Assembly (NCBI GenBank): GCA_015059015.1
Contig: SVBG01000001.1
Coordinates: 260,026 to 324,025, forward strand
DNA length: 64,000 nt
Direction: 5' to 3'
From: Erysipelotrichaceae bacterium
GTDB lineage: Bacteria > Bacillota_I > Bacilli_A > ML615J-28 > CAG-313
Position numbers and translations under genes: made by a program
In this document: piece by piece, positions 18,209-26,699 of the stretch
How positions within the stretch are numbered: the stretch's first letter is position 1
Layout: each line of letters opens with the position of its first letter
Notes under the pieces: model-generated
Database searches by the model: none
The model's input: the letters and a program-made list of their open reading frames with translations, nothing else
Told to the model about the DNA's origin: nothing

Positions 18209-18222
18209 CGTTATAATTTAGT

Positions 18223-18423
18223 TTATTTACCAGCCATATTACTTTGAGCCATTGAAACTAAACGACGAGTGATTTCACCACCAACGCTACCGTTTTGGCG
18301 TGCTGTAGCATCTGGACCAAGGTTTACACCAAGTTCATTTGCGATTTCATACTTCATGTTATTTAAAGCATTTTCAGCACCAGGTACAACTAATTTTTGT
18401 TTTCCTGAATAAGATGAGTTCAT
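18223..18423 (-). CDS. Alpha/beta-type small acid-soluble spore protein
   Basis: SASPs coat and protect spore DNA and are degraded at germination. The 66-residue product has the family's two DNA-binding helical segments, [13 protein letters not shown] and [16 protein letters not shown], with the GPR protease site region between (YEIANELG resembles the E(I/F)A cleavage motif). The ATG at 18423 is preferred to the GTG at 18432 because AGGAGGTG is then eight bases away; the extra residues MKT are not typical. It has its own promoter region and terminator. Its presence, with cotJ and ylbD, indicates a spore-forming host. Confidence 0.95.
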   Translation of the reverse strand: MNSSYSGKQKLVVPGAENALNNMKYEIANELGVNLGPDATARQNGSVGGEITRRLVSMAQSNMAGK

Positions 18424-18444
18424 TGTTTTCACCTCCTGTAAAAA

Positions 18445-18451
18445 TAGTATG
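18445..18451 (-). promoter_or_regulatory. Possible sigma-G -10 element
   Basis: On the minus strand this reads CATACTA, matching the CATNNTA -10 of forespore sigma-G promoters, about 20 bases before the SASP start. The -35 region is not a clean match, so this rests on the -10 and on the known control of SASP genes. Confidence 0.45.
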
Positions 18452-18500
18452 TGTAGATTTTTGTAAATTAATCTAATAATTACATACCAATTTTTTACAA

Positions 18501-19721
18501 TTAAAAAATATCATCATTTTGATTGAATAAATCAAGGTGTTTTGAACTTTTAATAACTAGTGTGTTTGTTTCATTAACTGCTTTATCTATTAATTCATTA
18601 AATTCAAATTTATTTTCTTCTTCGAAAGCTTTTGTGTTAAGTGGTTTAATTTGTGGATGTTTAGGAACAAATACAGTACAGCAATCTTCATATGGTCGAA
18701 TTGAGATATCATATGTGTCAATAGAAGTTGCTATTTTAATGATTTCGCTTTTATCAAAAGTTGCAAGTGGTCTAATAACGGGCATAGATGTTACTTCACC
18801 AATTGTAGCCATACTTTCTAATGTTTGGCTTGCTACTTGTCCAATTGATTCACCGTTTAAAATTGCAAGACATTTATGTTTTTCTGCTAATTTTGTTGTT
18901 ATACGATACATCATTCTACGCATAATAGTAATACCATAATCTTCTCTACAACATTCATAAATTTTAGTTTGAATTTCTGTAAATGGAACAATATGTAAAT
19001 TAATTGATTGGTATTCTGTATATGGAGTAAGTTTTTCTAAAAGGTCTATTACTTTTTGAATTGCCAAATCAGATGTGTAAGGTGGTGCTGCAAAGTGTAC
19101 TGCTTCAACTGCCATTCCCTTTTTAATTGCTAAATAACCCGCAACAACACTGTCAATTCCTCCAGATACCATTAGCATTACTTTACCAATAGAACCTGAA
19201 GGCATTCCACCCATTCCCATAATGATATTTGTAAAGATAAAAGTTCCTTCGAATCGAACGTCTAAATGTAGTGTTAGTTCAGGGTTGTGAACATCTGCTT
19301 TTAATCCTTCAATACGTCTAAATAATTGTCTACTTACTTCTTTGGTAATATCTAAAGATGTCATTGGGAAGTGTTTATCACCACGATTAGTATCAACTTT
19401 GATGGTTTTCATACTTTGTTTAAATTCTTCTCTTAAAAGTTTTTCTGCAAGGTTTACAATGTCATCAATATTGGAGTTACATTTAGACACGACAGAGAAT
19501 GAATAGATTCCAGGGATCTTTTTTAGTATTTCAATTATTTCATCTAAGTATGGATTGTTATTTAAAATAATATAAAATCTAAGTCCTCTTGGATCAAATT
19601 CTAGATTTTCATATCCTTCTAATGCACGTTTAATACTTTTATTAATACGATTTATAAATTGTTTACGATTGCTTTTTTTAAGTGCAAGTTCACCGTATCT
19701 TATTAATATATGATCTGTCAT
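18501..19721 (-). CDS. thiI: tRNA 4-thiouridine synthase ThiI
   Basis: ThiI adenylates U8 of tRNA and transfers sulfur to make 4-thiouridine; in many bacteria it also feeds thiazole synthesis. Order of parts: N-terminal ferredoxin-like domain, THUMP domain (about 60-165), then a PP-loop ATPase with [16 protein letters not shown] near residue 185. [15 protein letters not shown] near 345 holds the conserved Cys pair. The C-terminal rhodanese domain of the E. coli enzyme is absent, as usual in Firmicutes. It starts ten bases after the cysteine desulfurase gene, its sulfur donor, behind AGGAGAAA. Confidence 0.96.
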   Translation of the reverse strand: MTDHILIRYGELALKKSNRKQFINRINKSIKRALEGYENLEFDPRGLRFYIILNNNPYLDEIIEILKKIPGIYSFSVVSKCNSNIDDIVNLAEKLLREEFKQSMKTIKVDTNRGDKHFPMTSLDITKEVSRQLFRRIEGLKADVHNPELTLHLDVRFEGTFIFTNIIMGMGGMPSGSIGKVMLMVSGGIDSVVAGYLAIKKGMAVEAVHFAAPPYTSDLAIQKVIDLLEKLTPYTEYQSINLHIVPFTEIQTKIYECCREDYGITIMRRMMYRITTKLAEKHKCLAILNGESIGQVASQTLESMATIGEVTSMPVIRPLATFDKSEIIKIATSIDTYDISIRPYEDCCTVFVPKHPQIKPLNTKAFEEENKFEFNELIDKAVNETNTLVIKSSKHLDLFNQNDDIF

Positions 19722-19730
19722 AAATTTCTC

Positions 19731-20840
19731 CTAAATTTCTTTAATATGTTTAATCAGTAAATCTAACTCTTCATAAGTAGTATATGTAGATAAACTAATT
19801 CTAATCGTGTTAACTGCAAGAGTGGAATCTTCTAAAGTATAGATAAGTGTTTTTTCTTGATCTTTAGAATGTGAGTTACACGCTGAACCAGTTCCTACCA
19901 TTATATTATTTTTTTCTAATGTATGAAGTGCTGTTTCACCTTTTACTTTTTTAAATGTAATACTTAAAATATAAGGTGATGAATATTGTGATTTATTTAA
20001 GATGATATGTTGTTCGTTCATTAATGAGTTAACTAAATATTCATATTTCTTTTTTACATCAAGATATTTTTCATATATATTAATTGATGCTAATTGAATA
20101 GTTTTAGCCATTACAACACATCCAGCTAAATCAACTGTTCCAGGTCTAATTCCGTCTTGTTGATGTCCTCCTTTAATAAATGATAAATGAAGTTTATCAT
20201 TATAAATGAGTGCACCTGTTCCTTTTAATCCTTCTAGTTTATGGCCACTAAGAGTTAATAGGTCAACATCATTTAAATTAAAATTTGGAAGTATTTTTCC
20301 AAATCCTTGAACAGCATCAACGTGAAGTTTTATTCTTGGATGTTTTTTGATGATTTCAATTACTCTATCTAATTGTTGAATAGTACCAATTATATTATTT
20401 ACCCACATTACTGATACTAATATTGTATCGTTTGTAATATTTTTTTCTAAATCAATTGGATTTATAATACCATCTTTATTTGGAATAAGATATGTTACTT
20501 TAAAACCACGCTTTTCTAAGTCTTTATATACATTTAATACTGATGCGTGTTCAAGATATGTTGTTATAATATGCTTTGGTTCATTATAATGACCTGAACA
20601 TATACCGTAGATAGCTGTATTATTTGCTTCAGTTGCGCCTGATGTAAATAGTACTTTTTTATTTTTAAGTTTTAATGTATCAATTATAACTTGACTTGAT
20701 TTATCAAGTAACATATGTGCTTTTACGCCTTGGTTATACATTCCTTCTGTATTACACCAGTATTCTTGGTTTATACGAGTGTGTAATTCTAACAATTCTT
20801 TTTTTGGTTTAGTTGTTGCAGTATAATCAAAATAAATCAT
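19731..20840 (-). CDS. Cysteine desulfurase, NifZ/IscS-like partner of ThiI
   Basis: PLP enzyme that takes sulfur from cysteine and passes it on as a persulfide. Visible motifs: MIYFDYTATTKP start, FTSGATEANN, VDAVQGFGK, the PLP lysine in LTLSGHKLEGLKGTGAL, and the sulfur-carrying loop GTGSACNSHSK. Length 369. The start at 20840 has AGGTGAT at the right distance and matches the family N-terminus (IYFDxxATT); an upstream in-frame ATG at 20864 would add eight unrelated residues. It lies directly upstream of thiI in one operon, so it probably supplies sulfur for tRNA thiolation. No iscU or sufU gene is nearby. Confidence 0.93.
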   Translation of the reverse strand: MIYFDYTATTKPKKELLELHTRINQEYWCNTEGMYNQGVKAHMLLDKSSQVIIDTLKLKNKKVLFTSGATEANNTAIYGICSGHYNEPKHIITTYLEHASVLNVYKDLEKRGFKVTYLIPNKDGIINPIDLEKNITNDTILVSVMWVNNIIGTIQQLDRVIEIIKKHPRIKLHVDAVQGFGKILPNFNLNDVDLLTLSGHKLEGLKGTGALIYNDKLHLSFIKGGHQQDGIRPGTVDLAGCVVMAKTIQLASINIYEKYLDVKKKYEYLVNSLMNEQHIILNKSQYSSPYILSITFKKVKGETALHTLEKNNIMVGTGSACNSHSKDQEKTLIYTLEDSTLAVNTIRISLSTYTTYEELDLLIKHIKEI

Positions 20841-20971
20841 TTTATCACCTTTTCTTCTTATCAATTATACCATAAATCTAGTTATTCTTCAATTAAAAGA
20901 AAATGATAAAAAGTTTTTAATTGTATTTATTGATTAAATATGATATACTTATATAAAGAGGTGAAAATAAA

Positions 20972-21706
20972 ATGAGTGACTTTGAATATCAAATTCCGGA
21001 TACATATGAAGAAGCAGTAGAGAGAAAAGCATATGTATTAAAATTAATTAATGAGTATAATGAAGCGTTACTTCTTGGTAAAGAACTTCCATGTAGTGAT
21101 GAAGAGATTGATAAACTTCAAGAAGAATATCAAATCTTAAACGATCATTTAGCACTTACTGAAGAAGAACGTTTAAATAAATTAAATGATTTTGATAAAG
21201 AAGTTAATGAAGATGGTGTAATTGTTGAGAAAGTTTCAGTTCTTGATAAAATACACTGGAGTGTAATGTTATATTGTGTGTTTACATTTGTTTGTTTATG
21301 CTCAATGCCGTTTTTAACAAAGGCTGTTGGAAGTGCTTGTTTAGATTCTTTTATAGATAAATATTTTTACGATTTATTATGGAATAAATATGTTGATATG
21401 ATGGCTCTTCAAAATAGTGAATATATGTGGAGTGATATAGGTTTTTGGTTTAGAGTGTGTATTTCATATCTTTGGCTTCCACTTTTATTAATTCTAATAT
21501 CAGTTGGTGTATATTTTATCTTTAGAAAAAGAAAAGATCTCAATTCAAAAATTACTAAATGGTTAGTTTTTGTTAATATCTTTATTTTAGTATTATCAGT
21601 TGGTGTGGTACTTCTTCAAGGTGAATTAGCTGTATTAAAAGAACGTCTTGAATACTTATGGTATGAATATGCTGTATATTATTATAATGAAATAGGTACA
21701 AACTAA
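20972..21706 (+). CDS. Membrane protein of unknown function
   Basis: The 244-residue protein has an acidic, helical cytoplasmic head (residues 1-88, rich in Glu, Asp and Lys, likely coiled coil) and three membrane helices at about 95-116, 155-178 and 188-210. No recognisable family. GAGGTGAAAATAAA precedes the ATG. The stop is one base before the start of the rRNA methyltransferase gene, so the two are co-transcribed. Confidence 0.72.
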   Translation: MSDFEYQIPDTYEEAVERKAYVLKLINEYNEALLLGKELPCSDEEIDKLQEEYQILNDHLALTEEERLNKLNDFDKEVNEDGVIVEKVSVLDKIHWSVMLYCVFTFVCLCSMPFLTKAVGSACLDSFIDKYFYDLLWNKYVDMMALQNSEYMWSDIGFWFRVCISYLWLPLLLILISVGVYFIFRKRKDLNSKITKWLVFVNIFILVLSVGVVLLQGELAVLKERLEYLWYEYAVYYYNEIGTN

Positions 21707-21707
21707 A

Positions 21708-22463
21708 ATGATTAAAGAAATTACTTCGATAAATAATTCTTATATTAAATGGTTATTAACATTAAAAGATAAACAAGTAAGAATCGAATATAATTTATTC
21801 ATTGTTGAGGGATATCATTTAGTAGAAGAAGCTTTAAAACATAATACCTTAAAAGCTATTCTTTGTACAGATAAAGAAGTATTAGATAAAATTAATGTAG
21901 ATGAAAAATATTTAGTTAACGAACAAATTATTAAAAAAATATCTTCTACAAAAAGTCCTCAAAATATTATTGGGGTTGTAAATTCTATTACAAACCAAGA
22001 TTTTGAAAGTATTATTTCTAAAGATAATTTAAGAATACTAATTTTAGATGATGTAAATGATCCAGGTAACTTAGGGACAATTATTAGAACTAGTGCAGCA
22101 CTTGGAATAGATGCGGTAATATCAAGTTTAGAAACAGTTGATTATTATAATGAAAAAGTCCTTCGTGCTACACAAGGTGCAATCTTTAAAATACCTTTAT
22201 TTAAAGGTGATTTAATTAAAATAATAACAACATTAAAACAAAATGACATAACTATCTATGGAACTCATCTTGAATCATCAATAAGTGTCAAAGAAGTAGA
22301 AAAATTAAAAAAACTAGCTATCGTTGTTGGTAACGAAGCACAAGGTGTAAGCACTAAAGTATTAGAATTTTGTGATAAAAATATTATTTTACCAATGAAT
22401 AATGATGTAGAAAGTTTAAACGTTAGTATTGCAGCTGCACTTCTAATGTGGGAATTAAAATAA
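21708..22463 (+). CDS. SpoU/TrmH family RNA 2'-O-methyltransferase
   Basis: SAM-dependent ribose methyltransferase with a deep trefoil knot. Residues 1-95 form an L30e-like RNA-binding domain (YNLFIVEGYHLVEEAL). The SPOUT domain shows the three motifs: LDDVNDPGNLGTIIRTSAALG, IVVGNEAQGVS and LPMNNDVESLNVSIAAALLMWEL. Length 251 fits the YsgA/RlmB-like group of Firmicutes; the target (23S rRNA or tRNA) is not certain. A weak ribosome binding site (AGGTAC) and near overlap with the upstream gene suggest coupling. Confidence 0.92.
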   Translation: MIKEITSINNSYIKWLLTLKDKQVRIEYNLFIVEGYHLVEEALKHNTLKAILCTDKEVLDKINVDEKYLVNEQIIKKISSTKSPQNIIGVVNSITNQDFESIISKDNLRILILDDVNDPGNLGTIIRTSAALGIDAVISSLETVDYYNEKVLRATQGAIFKIPLFKGDLIKIITTLKQNDITIYGTHLESSISVKEVEKLKKLAIVVGNEAQGVSTKVLEFCDKNIILPMNNDVESLNVSIAAALLMWELK

Positions 22464-22500
22464 CCTATAATAGTTTAAGTCTATTATAGGTTTTATTTTT
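22462..22500 (+). terminator. Terminator after the methyltransferase gene
   Basis: AACCTATAATAG pairs with CTATTATAGGTT around TTTAAGT and is followed by a T-rich run. Confidence 0.85.
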
Positions 22501-22576
22501 TAGATTAAAATCGGCTAGATGCTATCTGTCCAAATTGTAAATATAGTCTTATTAGTAAATATTGTTATTTCAAATA

Positions 22577-22605
22577 AAATTGGGCAGTTAACGACTGCCC
22601 AATTT
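22577..22605 (-). terminator. Terminator of the nucleoside kinase gene
   Basis: AAATTGGGCAGT pairs with ACTGCCCAATTT around a 5-base loop; on the minus strand it lies 15 bases after the kinase stop and is followed by a short T-rich stretch. Confidence 0.8.
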
Positions 22606-22619
22606 AATTCTATTATTAG

Positions 22620-24281
22620 TTACACTTTAAAACATGATCCACCAATGAATTCTCTAATTAAGGAATTACATGGGATTGCTGATTCATCAGTTATGTCTTT
22701 AAAATATTTTAAATATTTTATTAGTCTATTTGCGGTAATATATGAAGGATCTGTTTGTGGTATGTTAGATAGTGCAGGAAGTGCATATTTTTTAAATACT
22801 GCAAGTTCATATGTTAGTTCACTATTAAATACAAAGTTAGCTCCTTCTTGGTTTGGATAAATCCATTTGAATTCACCGTTTCTTACGCTTTGCCACATTG
22901 AAATAGTTTCCTGTGGTGGACAGTTTCTAAACTGCATATCCCTTACTATTCTTCTGATTAATCTTAAATCAGTTGTAGAAAGTGGAGAATGATCATCAAT
23001 ATTGATTTGTATTTGTGGTGCAATATATACTTTATATTTTTGATGTTTAGGAATTGATGATGTAAGTAGTTCATTAAGGGCATGAATTCCTTCTATCATA
23101 ATAGGTGTAGAGTCATTAATTTTAAGTGTTTTGCCTGCTTCTCTTTTACCTGTTTTAAAGTTATATTTTGGAAGTGTTACTTCTTCACCATTGATTAAAT
23201 CAAATAAATTTTGATTAAAGAGTTCAATGTCTAAACAGTTGATATGCTCTAAGTCTAAATCTTTAATATCTGTTTTTCCTTGGATTTTTGCGATTTCAGG
23301 TTTTGTTAAATAATAGTCATCCATAGATATCATAATAGGAGTTATACCCCTTGACATAAGTTCTATTCTTAAACGATTGCAGAATGTTGTTTTACCACTT
23401 GATGAAGGTCCTGCTATACAGATAAGTCTAATATTTTCTATTTCTTTTTTTATATTACTTCCGAGTTCTGCAAGCATGTTATTGTGTTTCATTTCACATG
23501 TTTGAATAAAGTCAGTAATATTTTCACATTCTATTTTTTTATTGATTTTAACAATAGAATTTGTTTTGCTAATTTTTCCCCATTTACCTGCTTCTCTTAG
23601 TGTTCTTCCATATGTTGGCTCTTCTTGGAATTCTGGAATTTTGGCATCTAGTTCATATCTTGGATACTGAATTATTAATCCAGGACTATATGGTCTTATA
23701 CAATAGCTCTTAATAAAACCAGTTGATGGTAACATATAACAATACATATAATCATAATAGTTTTCACATTTATATAAGTGAACTATTTTGTCTGGACGAT
23801 ATTCTAAGATATTAAGTTTATCATCATGGCGAAGTTCTTTGTAGATTTCAATTGCTTCTTTAACAGTTAGTGTTACTCTTTCAATAGGTAAATCTAAATC
23901 GATTAATCTTTTAACTTCTTTTAATACTTCGTCAGTAATTTTACTCATTTTAATTCCTGGATTTAAAACTTCACAGAATATTGATCTACTTACATTGTAA
24001 TTAAATTTAATATCAATTTCTGGATATAGGTTTGCAAAAGCCATAGAAATTATATATCTAAGTGTTGCTTCATATGCTCTACCAGCTTCTTGATGTTCAA
24101 GTGTTAAAAGTGTAATTTCAGAGTTATTATGTTTTTCTGATAGAGGATATGTAAGTTCTTTAATCGTTTGATCAATTTTACAAACCATGTATTGTTTTAC
24201 TTCTTGTTTATCAATTAAGTCGAGTACTTTATTACCTGGTTTAAAGCTTATTATTTTGTCATTAAGTTTTAAATTATACAT
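22620..24281 (-). CDS. Uridine kinase-like nucleoside kinase with TGS-type N-terminus
   Basis: A 553-residue protein of the group annotated as nucleoside or uridine kinase in Firmicutes. The first 60 residues resemble a TGS domain, and the next 150 recall the editing region of threonyl-tRNA synthetase (EAGRAYEATLRYI). The kinase domain has Walker A CIAGPSSSGKTTFCNRL near residue 290, MISMDDYYL (the substrate Asp of uridine kinase) and IEGIHALN. The natural substrate has not been settled for this long form. It starts behind AAGGAGGT and is a single-gene unit with its own terminator. Confidence 0.87.
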   Translation of the reverse strand: MYNLKLNDKIISFKPGNKVLDLIDKQEVKQYMVCKIDQTIKELTYPLSEKHNNSEITLLTLEHQEAGRAYEATLRYIISMAFANLYPEIDIKFNYNVSRSIFCEVLNPGIKMSKITDEVLKEVKRLIDLDLPIERVTLTVKEAIEIYKELRHDDKLNILEYRPDKIVHLYKCENYYDYMYCYMLPSTGFIKSYCIRPYSPGLIIQYPRYELDAKIPEFQEEPTYGRTLREAGKWGKISKTNSIVKINKKIECENITDFIQTCEMKHNNMLAELGSNIKKEIENIRLICIAGPSSSGKTTFCNRLRIELMSRGITPIMISMDDYYLTKPEIAKIQGKTDIKDLDLEHINCLDIELFNQNLFDLINGEEVTLPKYNFKTGKREAGKTLKINDSTPIMIEGIHALNELLTSSIPKHQKYKVYIAPQIQINIDDHSPLSTTDLRLIRRIVRDMQFRNCPPQETISMWQSVRNGEFKWIYPNQEGANFVFNSELTYELAVFKKYALPALSNIPQTDPSYITANRLIKYLKYFKDITDESAIPCNSLIREFIGGSCFKV

Positions 24282-24396
24282 TTTTACCTCCTTAGTTTTT
24301 AATATATTTATTATATGTATTTTATCAAATATTTAAAACTTGAACAAGTAATTATATAAAAATGTTTATGGGATAAACTATTTAAAGATACATTAC

Positions 24397-24425
24397 TTGA
24401 CTATTTTGATAATTTATGGTATTAT
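24397..24425 (+). promoter_or_regulatory. Promoter of the rimP-nusA-infB operon
   Basis: TTGACT (24397-24402), 17-base spacer and TATTAT (24420-24425), about 95 bases before rimP. Confidence 0.75.
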
Positions 24426-24450
24426 ATATATGTAGTTATAAGACAAGAAG

Positions 24451-24480
24451 AGGTGAGCTAGAAATGGCTCACCCTTTGTT
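24451..24480 (+). ncRNA. Hairpin in the rimP leader
   Basis: GGTGAGC (24452-24458) pairs with GCTCACC (24467-24473) around the loop TAGAAATG, followed by CTTTGTT. It stands in the 5' leader of rimP-nusA-infB. A GC-rich hairpin at this place is common in Firmicutes and could act as an attenuator or NusA-responsive terminator; the weak T-run means read-through is likely. The structure is seen directly; the regulatory role is inferred. Confidence 0.6.
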
Positions 24481-24519
24481 ATGAAAAATAAGAATTTAAT
24501 AATGAAAGGTTAAGATATT

Positions 24520-24987
24520 ATGATTGGAAAGATTAATGAATTAAGTCTGCCTGTAGTTGAGAAATATCAGAAATCTCTAGTATCTGTAGAACATGTTAAT
24601 GAATATGGAATAGATATTATACGCATAACCATAGATGATCCAAATACTTTTGATATTGATATTGATGATGTAGCTAAAATAAATGAAGAAATCTTAGATT
24701 TAGTAAATGATTATTTACCTGATGGATATTATTTAGAAGTGACAACTGTAGGTATTGAAAGAGAATTAAAGTCTGATGATGATTTGGAAAAAGCACTTGG
24801 TAAGTATATATATCTTAAGACATATGAAAAGATTGAGAGTGCTTTCAATCAAAAAGAGATTTATGGATATTTAGAGTCATATACAAGTGATTTTATAAAT
24901 GTAAATGTAATAAATAAAACAAGAACAAAACTAGTAACTATTGAAAAATCAAAAATTGCAAAGCTACGCCTTGCGGTAAAGTTTTAG
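24520..24987 (+). CDS. rimP: Ribosome maturation factor RimP
   Basis: Assists 30S subunit assembly. The 155-residue product has the two-domain RimP pattern: an N-terminal alpha/beta domain with VEHVNEYGIDIIRITID and DDVAKINEEI, the strand LEVTTVGIERELKSDDD (the family signature is VSSPGxxRPL; here TTVGIERELK is a diverged form) and a C-terminal SH3-like domain. First gene of the rimP-nusA-rnpM-rplGA-infB-rbfA operon, in the standard order of Firmicutes. Confidence 0.93.
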   Translation: MIGKINELSLPVVEKYQKSLVSVEHVNEYGIDIIRITIDDPNTFDIDIDDVAKINEEILDLVNDYLPDGYYLEVTTVGIERELKSDDDLEKALGKYIYLKTYEKIESAFNQKEIYGYLESYTSDFINVNVINKTRTKLVTIEKSKIAKLRLAVKF

Positions 24988-25010
24988 AAAGGAATTAAGG
25001 GAGAAAGAAA

Positions 25011-26096
25011 ATGATTAGTAAAGGTTTTTATGAATATTTAGAAGTTATTGCAGAAGAACGTCGTTTAGAAAAAGAAGATGTTTTTAAAGCTGTTGAAATT
25101 GCGTTAATTAAAGCTGCTCAAGCAGAAGGATATACTGGTATTATTGAAGTAGAATTTAATGATGAACAAAAAAAGGTAAGAATTACTGAAACTTTTAATG
25201 TTGTTGAAGAAATTAATCCAGAACTTGAATTAGAAGGGCAAATTACTTTAGAACAAGCTAAAGAAATTAGAGCAAGAGTTAGAGTAGGTTCTGTTATTAA
25301 ACGTGAAATCCCATTTAATGAAATTGGTAGAAAAGGTGCTACACGTTTTAAAACTACATTTATTCAAAACTTAAAAGAGTTAGGTTATAAGCGTGCTTAT
25401 GAATATTTCAAATCTAAAGAAGGTGAAGTTGTTACAGCAACTGTTGATAAAGCAACAGATAAGGTTGTTATTTTAAATCTTGGTATGAATACTCAAACTT
25501 TTATGCCAATTGAAGAAGCATTATATGGTGAAAATTATGCTCCAGGCAAACAAATTAAAGTAACTATAACTAAAGTTGAAGAAACTACTAAGAGTCCTAA
25601 AGTATTTGTATCTCGTTCTAATAAAGAAATTATTAAACGTTTATTTGAACTTTATATTCCTGAAATTGCACAAGGTGTTATTGAAGTAATTAATATTGTA
25701 AGAGAACCTGGTAATCGTTCTAAGATTGGTATTAAGTCTAACAATATTAATGTTGATGCTAAAGGTGCATGTGTAGGTGTTGGTGGAGCTCGTATTAAAC
25801 AAATTAACCAAGCATTAAATGGCGAAAGAATTGATATCTTTGAATGGAATGACAATCCAATTTTATTAATTGCAGAAGCACTTACTCCTGCTAAAGTAAT
25901 TTCAGTATTAATTGATGAAGATACACATAAAGCTATCGTTATTGTACCAGATGAACAATTTAGTTTAGCAATTGGTAAAGGTGGTCAAAATGTACGTCTT
26001 GCATCGCAAGTTACTGGTTGGAGAATTGATATTAAGGATGAAACAACTGCTTATCGTGAAGAAATCCGTTTCAAACCTAATGTATATACTGCATAA
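25011..26096 (+). CDS. nusA: Transcription factor NusA
   Basis: Binds RNA polymerase and nascent RNA and affects pausing, termination and antitermination. The 361-residue protein has the short Firmicutes architecture: N-terminal polymerase-binding domain (1-125, with RKGATRFKTTFIQNLKE), S1 domain (about 130-200), then two KH domains with VGVGGARIKQIN and AIGKGGQNVRLASQVTGW. No C-terminal acidic repeats, as expected outside Gammaproteobacteria. Ribosome binding site AAGGGAGAAAG. Co-transcribed with rimP. Confidence 0.97.
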   Translation: MISKGFYEYLEVIAEERRLEKEDVFKAVEIALIKAAQAEGYTGIIEVEFNDEQKKVRITETFNVVEEINPELELEGQITLEQAKEIRARVRVGSVIKREIPFNEIGRKGATRFKTTFIQNLKELGYKRAYEYFKSKEGEVVTATVDKATDKVVILNLGMNTQTFMPIEEALYGENYAPGKQIKVTITKVEETTKSPKVFVSRSNKEIIKRLFELYIPEIAQGVIEVINIVREPGNRSKIGIKSNNINVDAKGACVGVGGARIKQINQALNGERIDIFEWNDNPILLIAEALTPAKVISVLIDEDTHKAIVIVPDEQFSLAIGKGGQNVRLASQVTGWRIDIKDETTAYREEIRFKPNVYTA

Positions 26097-26109
26097 ATAG
26101 GTGATATAT

Positions 26110-26388
26110 ATGAAAACACCTATTATTAAAAAAGTTCCAATGCGTAAGTGTGTTATTACAGGAAATCAATTTCCTAAAAAAGACTTACTACGTGTTGTAA
26201 GAGAACCAGATGGTAAAGTAACTATTGATGATACTGGTAAAGTTCGTGGACATGGTGTTTATTTATGTAAAGATTCAGATGTTATTAAAGCGGCTAAGAA
26301 AAAACATATATTAGATCGTTTTTTAGAAATACAAGTACCTGATGAAATATATGATGAACTTTTAAAGAAGGTGTCACAAGGTGAATAA
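26110..26388 (+). CDS. rnpM: RNase P modulator RnpM (YlxR)
   Basis: YlxR-family RNA-binding protein of 92 residues; in Bacillus subtilis the family member binds RNase P RNA and lowers its activity. Conserved PMRKCVITGNQFPKKDLLRVVR and GRGxYLC-like stretch GHGVYLCKDSDVIKAAKK are present. The ATG at 26110 is favoured over the GTG at 26101, which overlaps the AGGTG ribosome binding site. The 3' end overlaps rplGA by eight bases. Confidence 0.93.
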   Translation: MKTPIIKKVPMRKCVITGNQFPKKDLLRVVREPDGKVTIDDTGKVRGHGVYLCKDSDVIKAAKKKHILDRFLEIQVPDEIYDELLKKVSQGE

Positions 26389-26695
26389 AATATTATCTTT
26401 ATTAGGGCTAGCTAAAAGAGCTGGCAAGGTGATTGTAGGAACTGATGCAGTAATTAGTAAACTACAAGGGAATGATTTACATTTAATTTTAGTAGCTAAA
26501 GATGCTTCAATAGCTACAATAGATAAAATAGAGAAAAAAGCGTTTTATTATAACGTAAAGATTATAAAATCTTTTACAAGTGATGAATTGAGTGATGCAA
26601 TAGGATCTAATAATAATAAAGTGTTAGGTATTGCAGATTTAGGTTTTTCTAAAGCCATTCTTAAACATCATACTGTAGAAGTAGAAGGAGAGTAA
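26381..26695 (+). CDS. rplGA: L7Ae-like ribosomal protein YlxQ
   Basis: Small kink-turn RNA-binding protein of the L7Ae/L30e family (104 residues) with [19 protein letters not shown] and the LILVAKDAS strand. GTG start at 26381 overlaps the rnpM end and follows GAAGGTGTCACAAG. Its place between rnpM and infB is standard for Firmicutes. Confidence 0.92.
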   Translation: MNKILSLLGLAKRAGKVIVGTDAVISKLQGNDLHLILVAKDASIATIDKIEKKAFYYNVKIIKSFTSDELSDAIGSNNNKVLGIADLGFSKAILKHHTVEVEGE

Positions 26696-26699
26696 AACT

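Noticed and set aside
22516-22571. Short + strand stretch encoding AICPNCKYSLISKYC, like half a zinc ribbon
   Set aside because: No start codon or ribosome binding site, about 20 codons only, between two terminators; could be a remnant but is too short to support.
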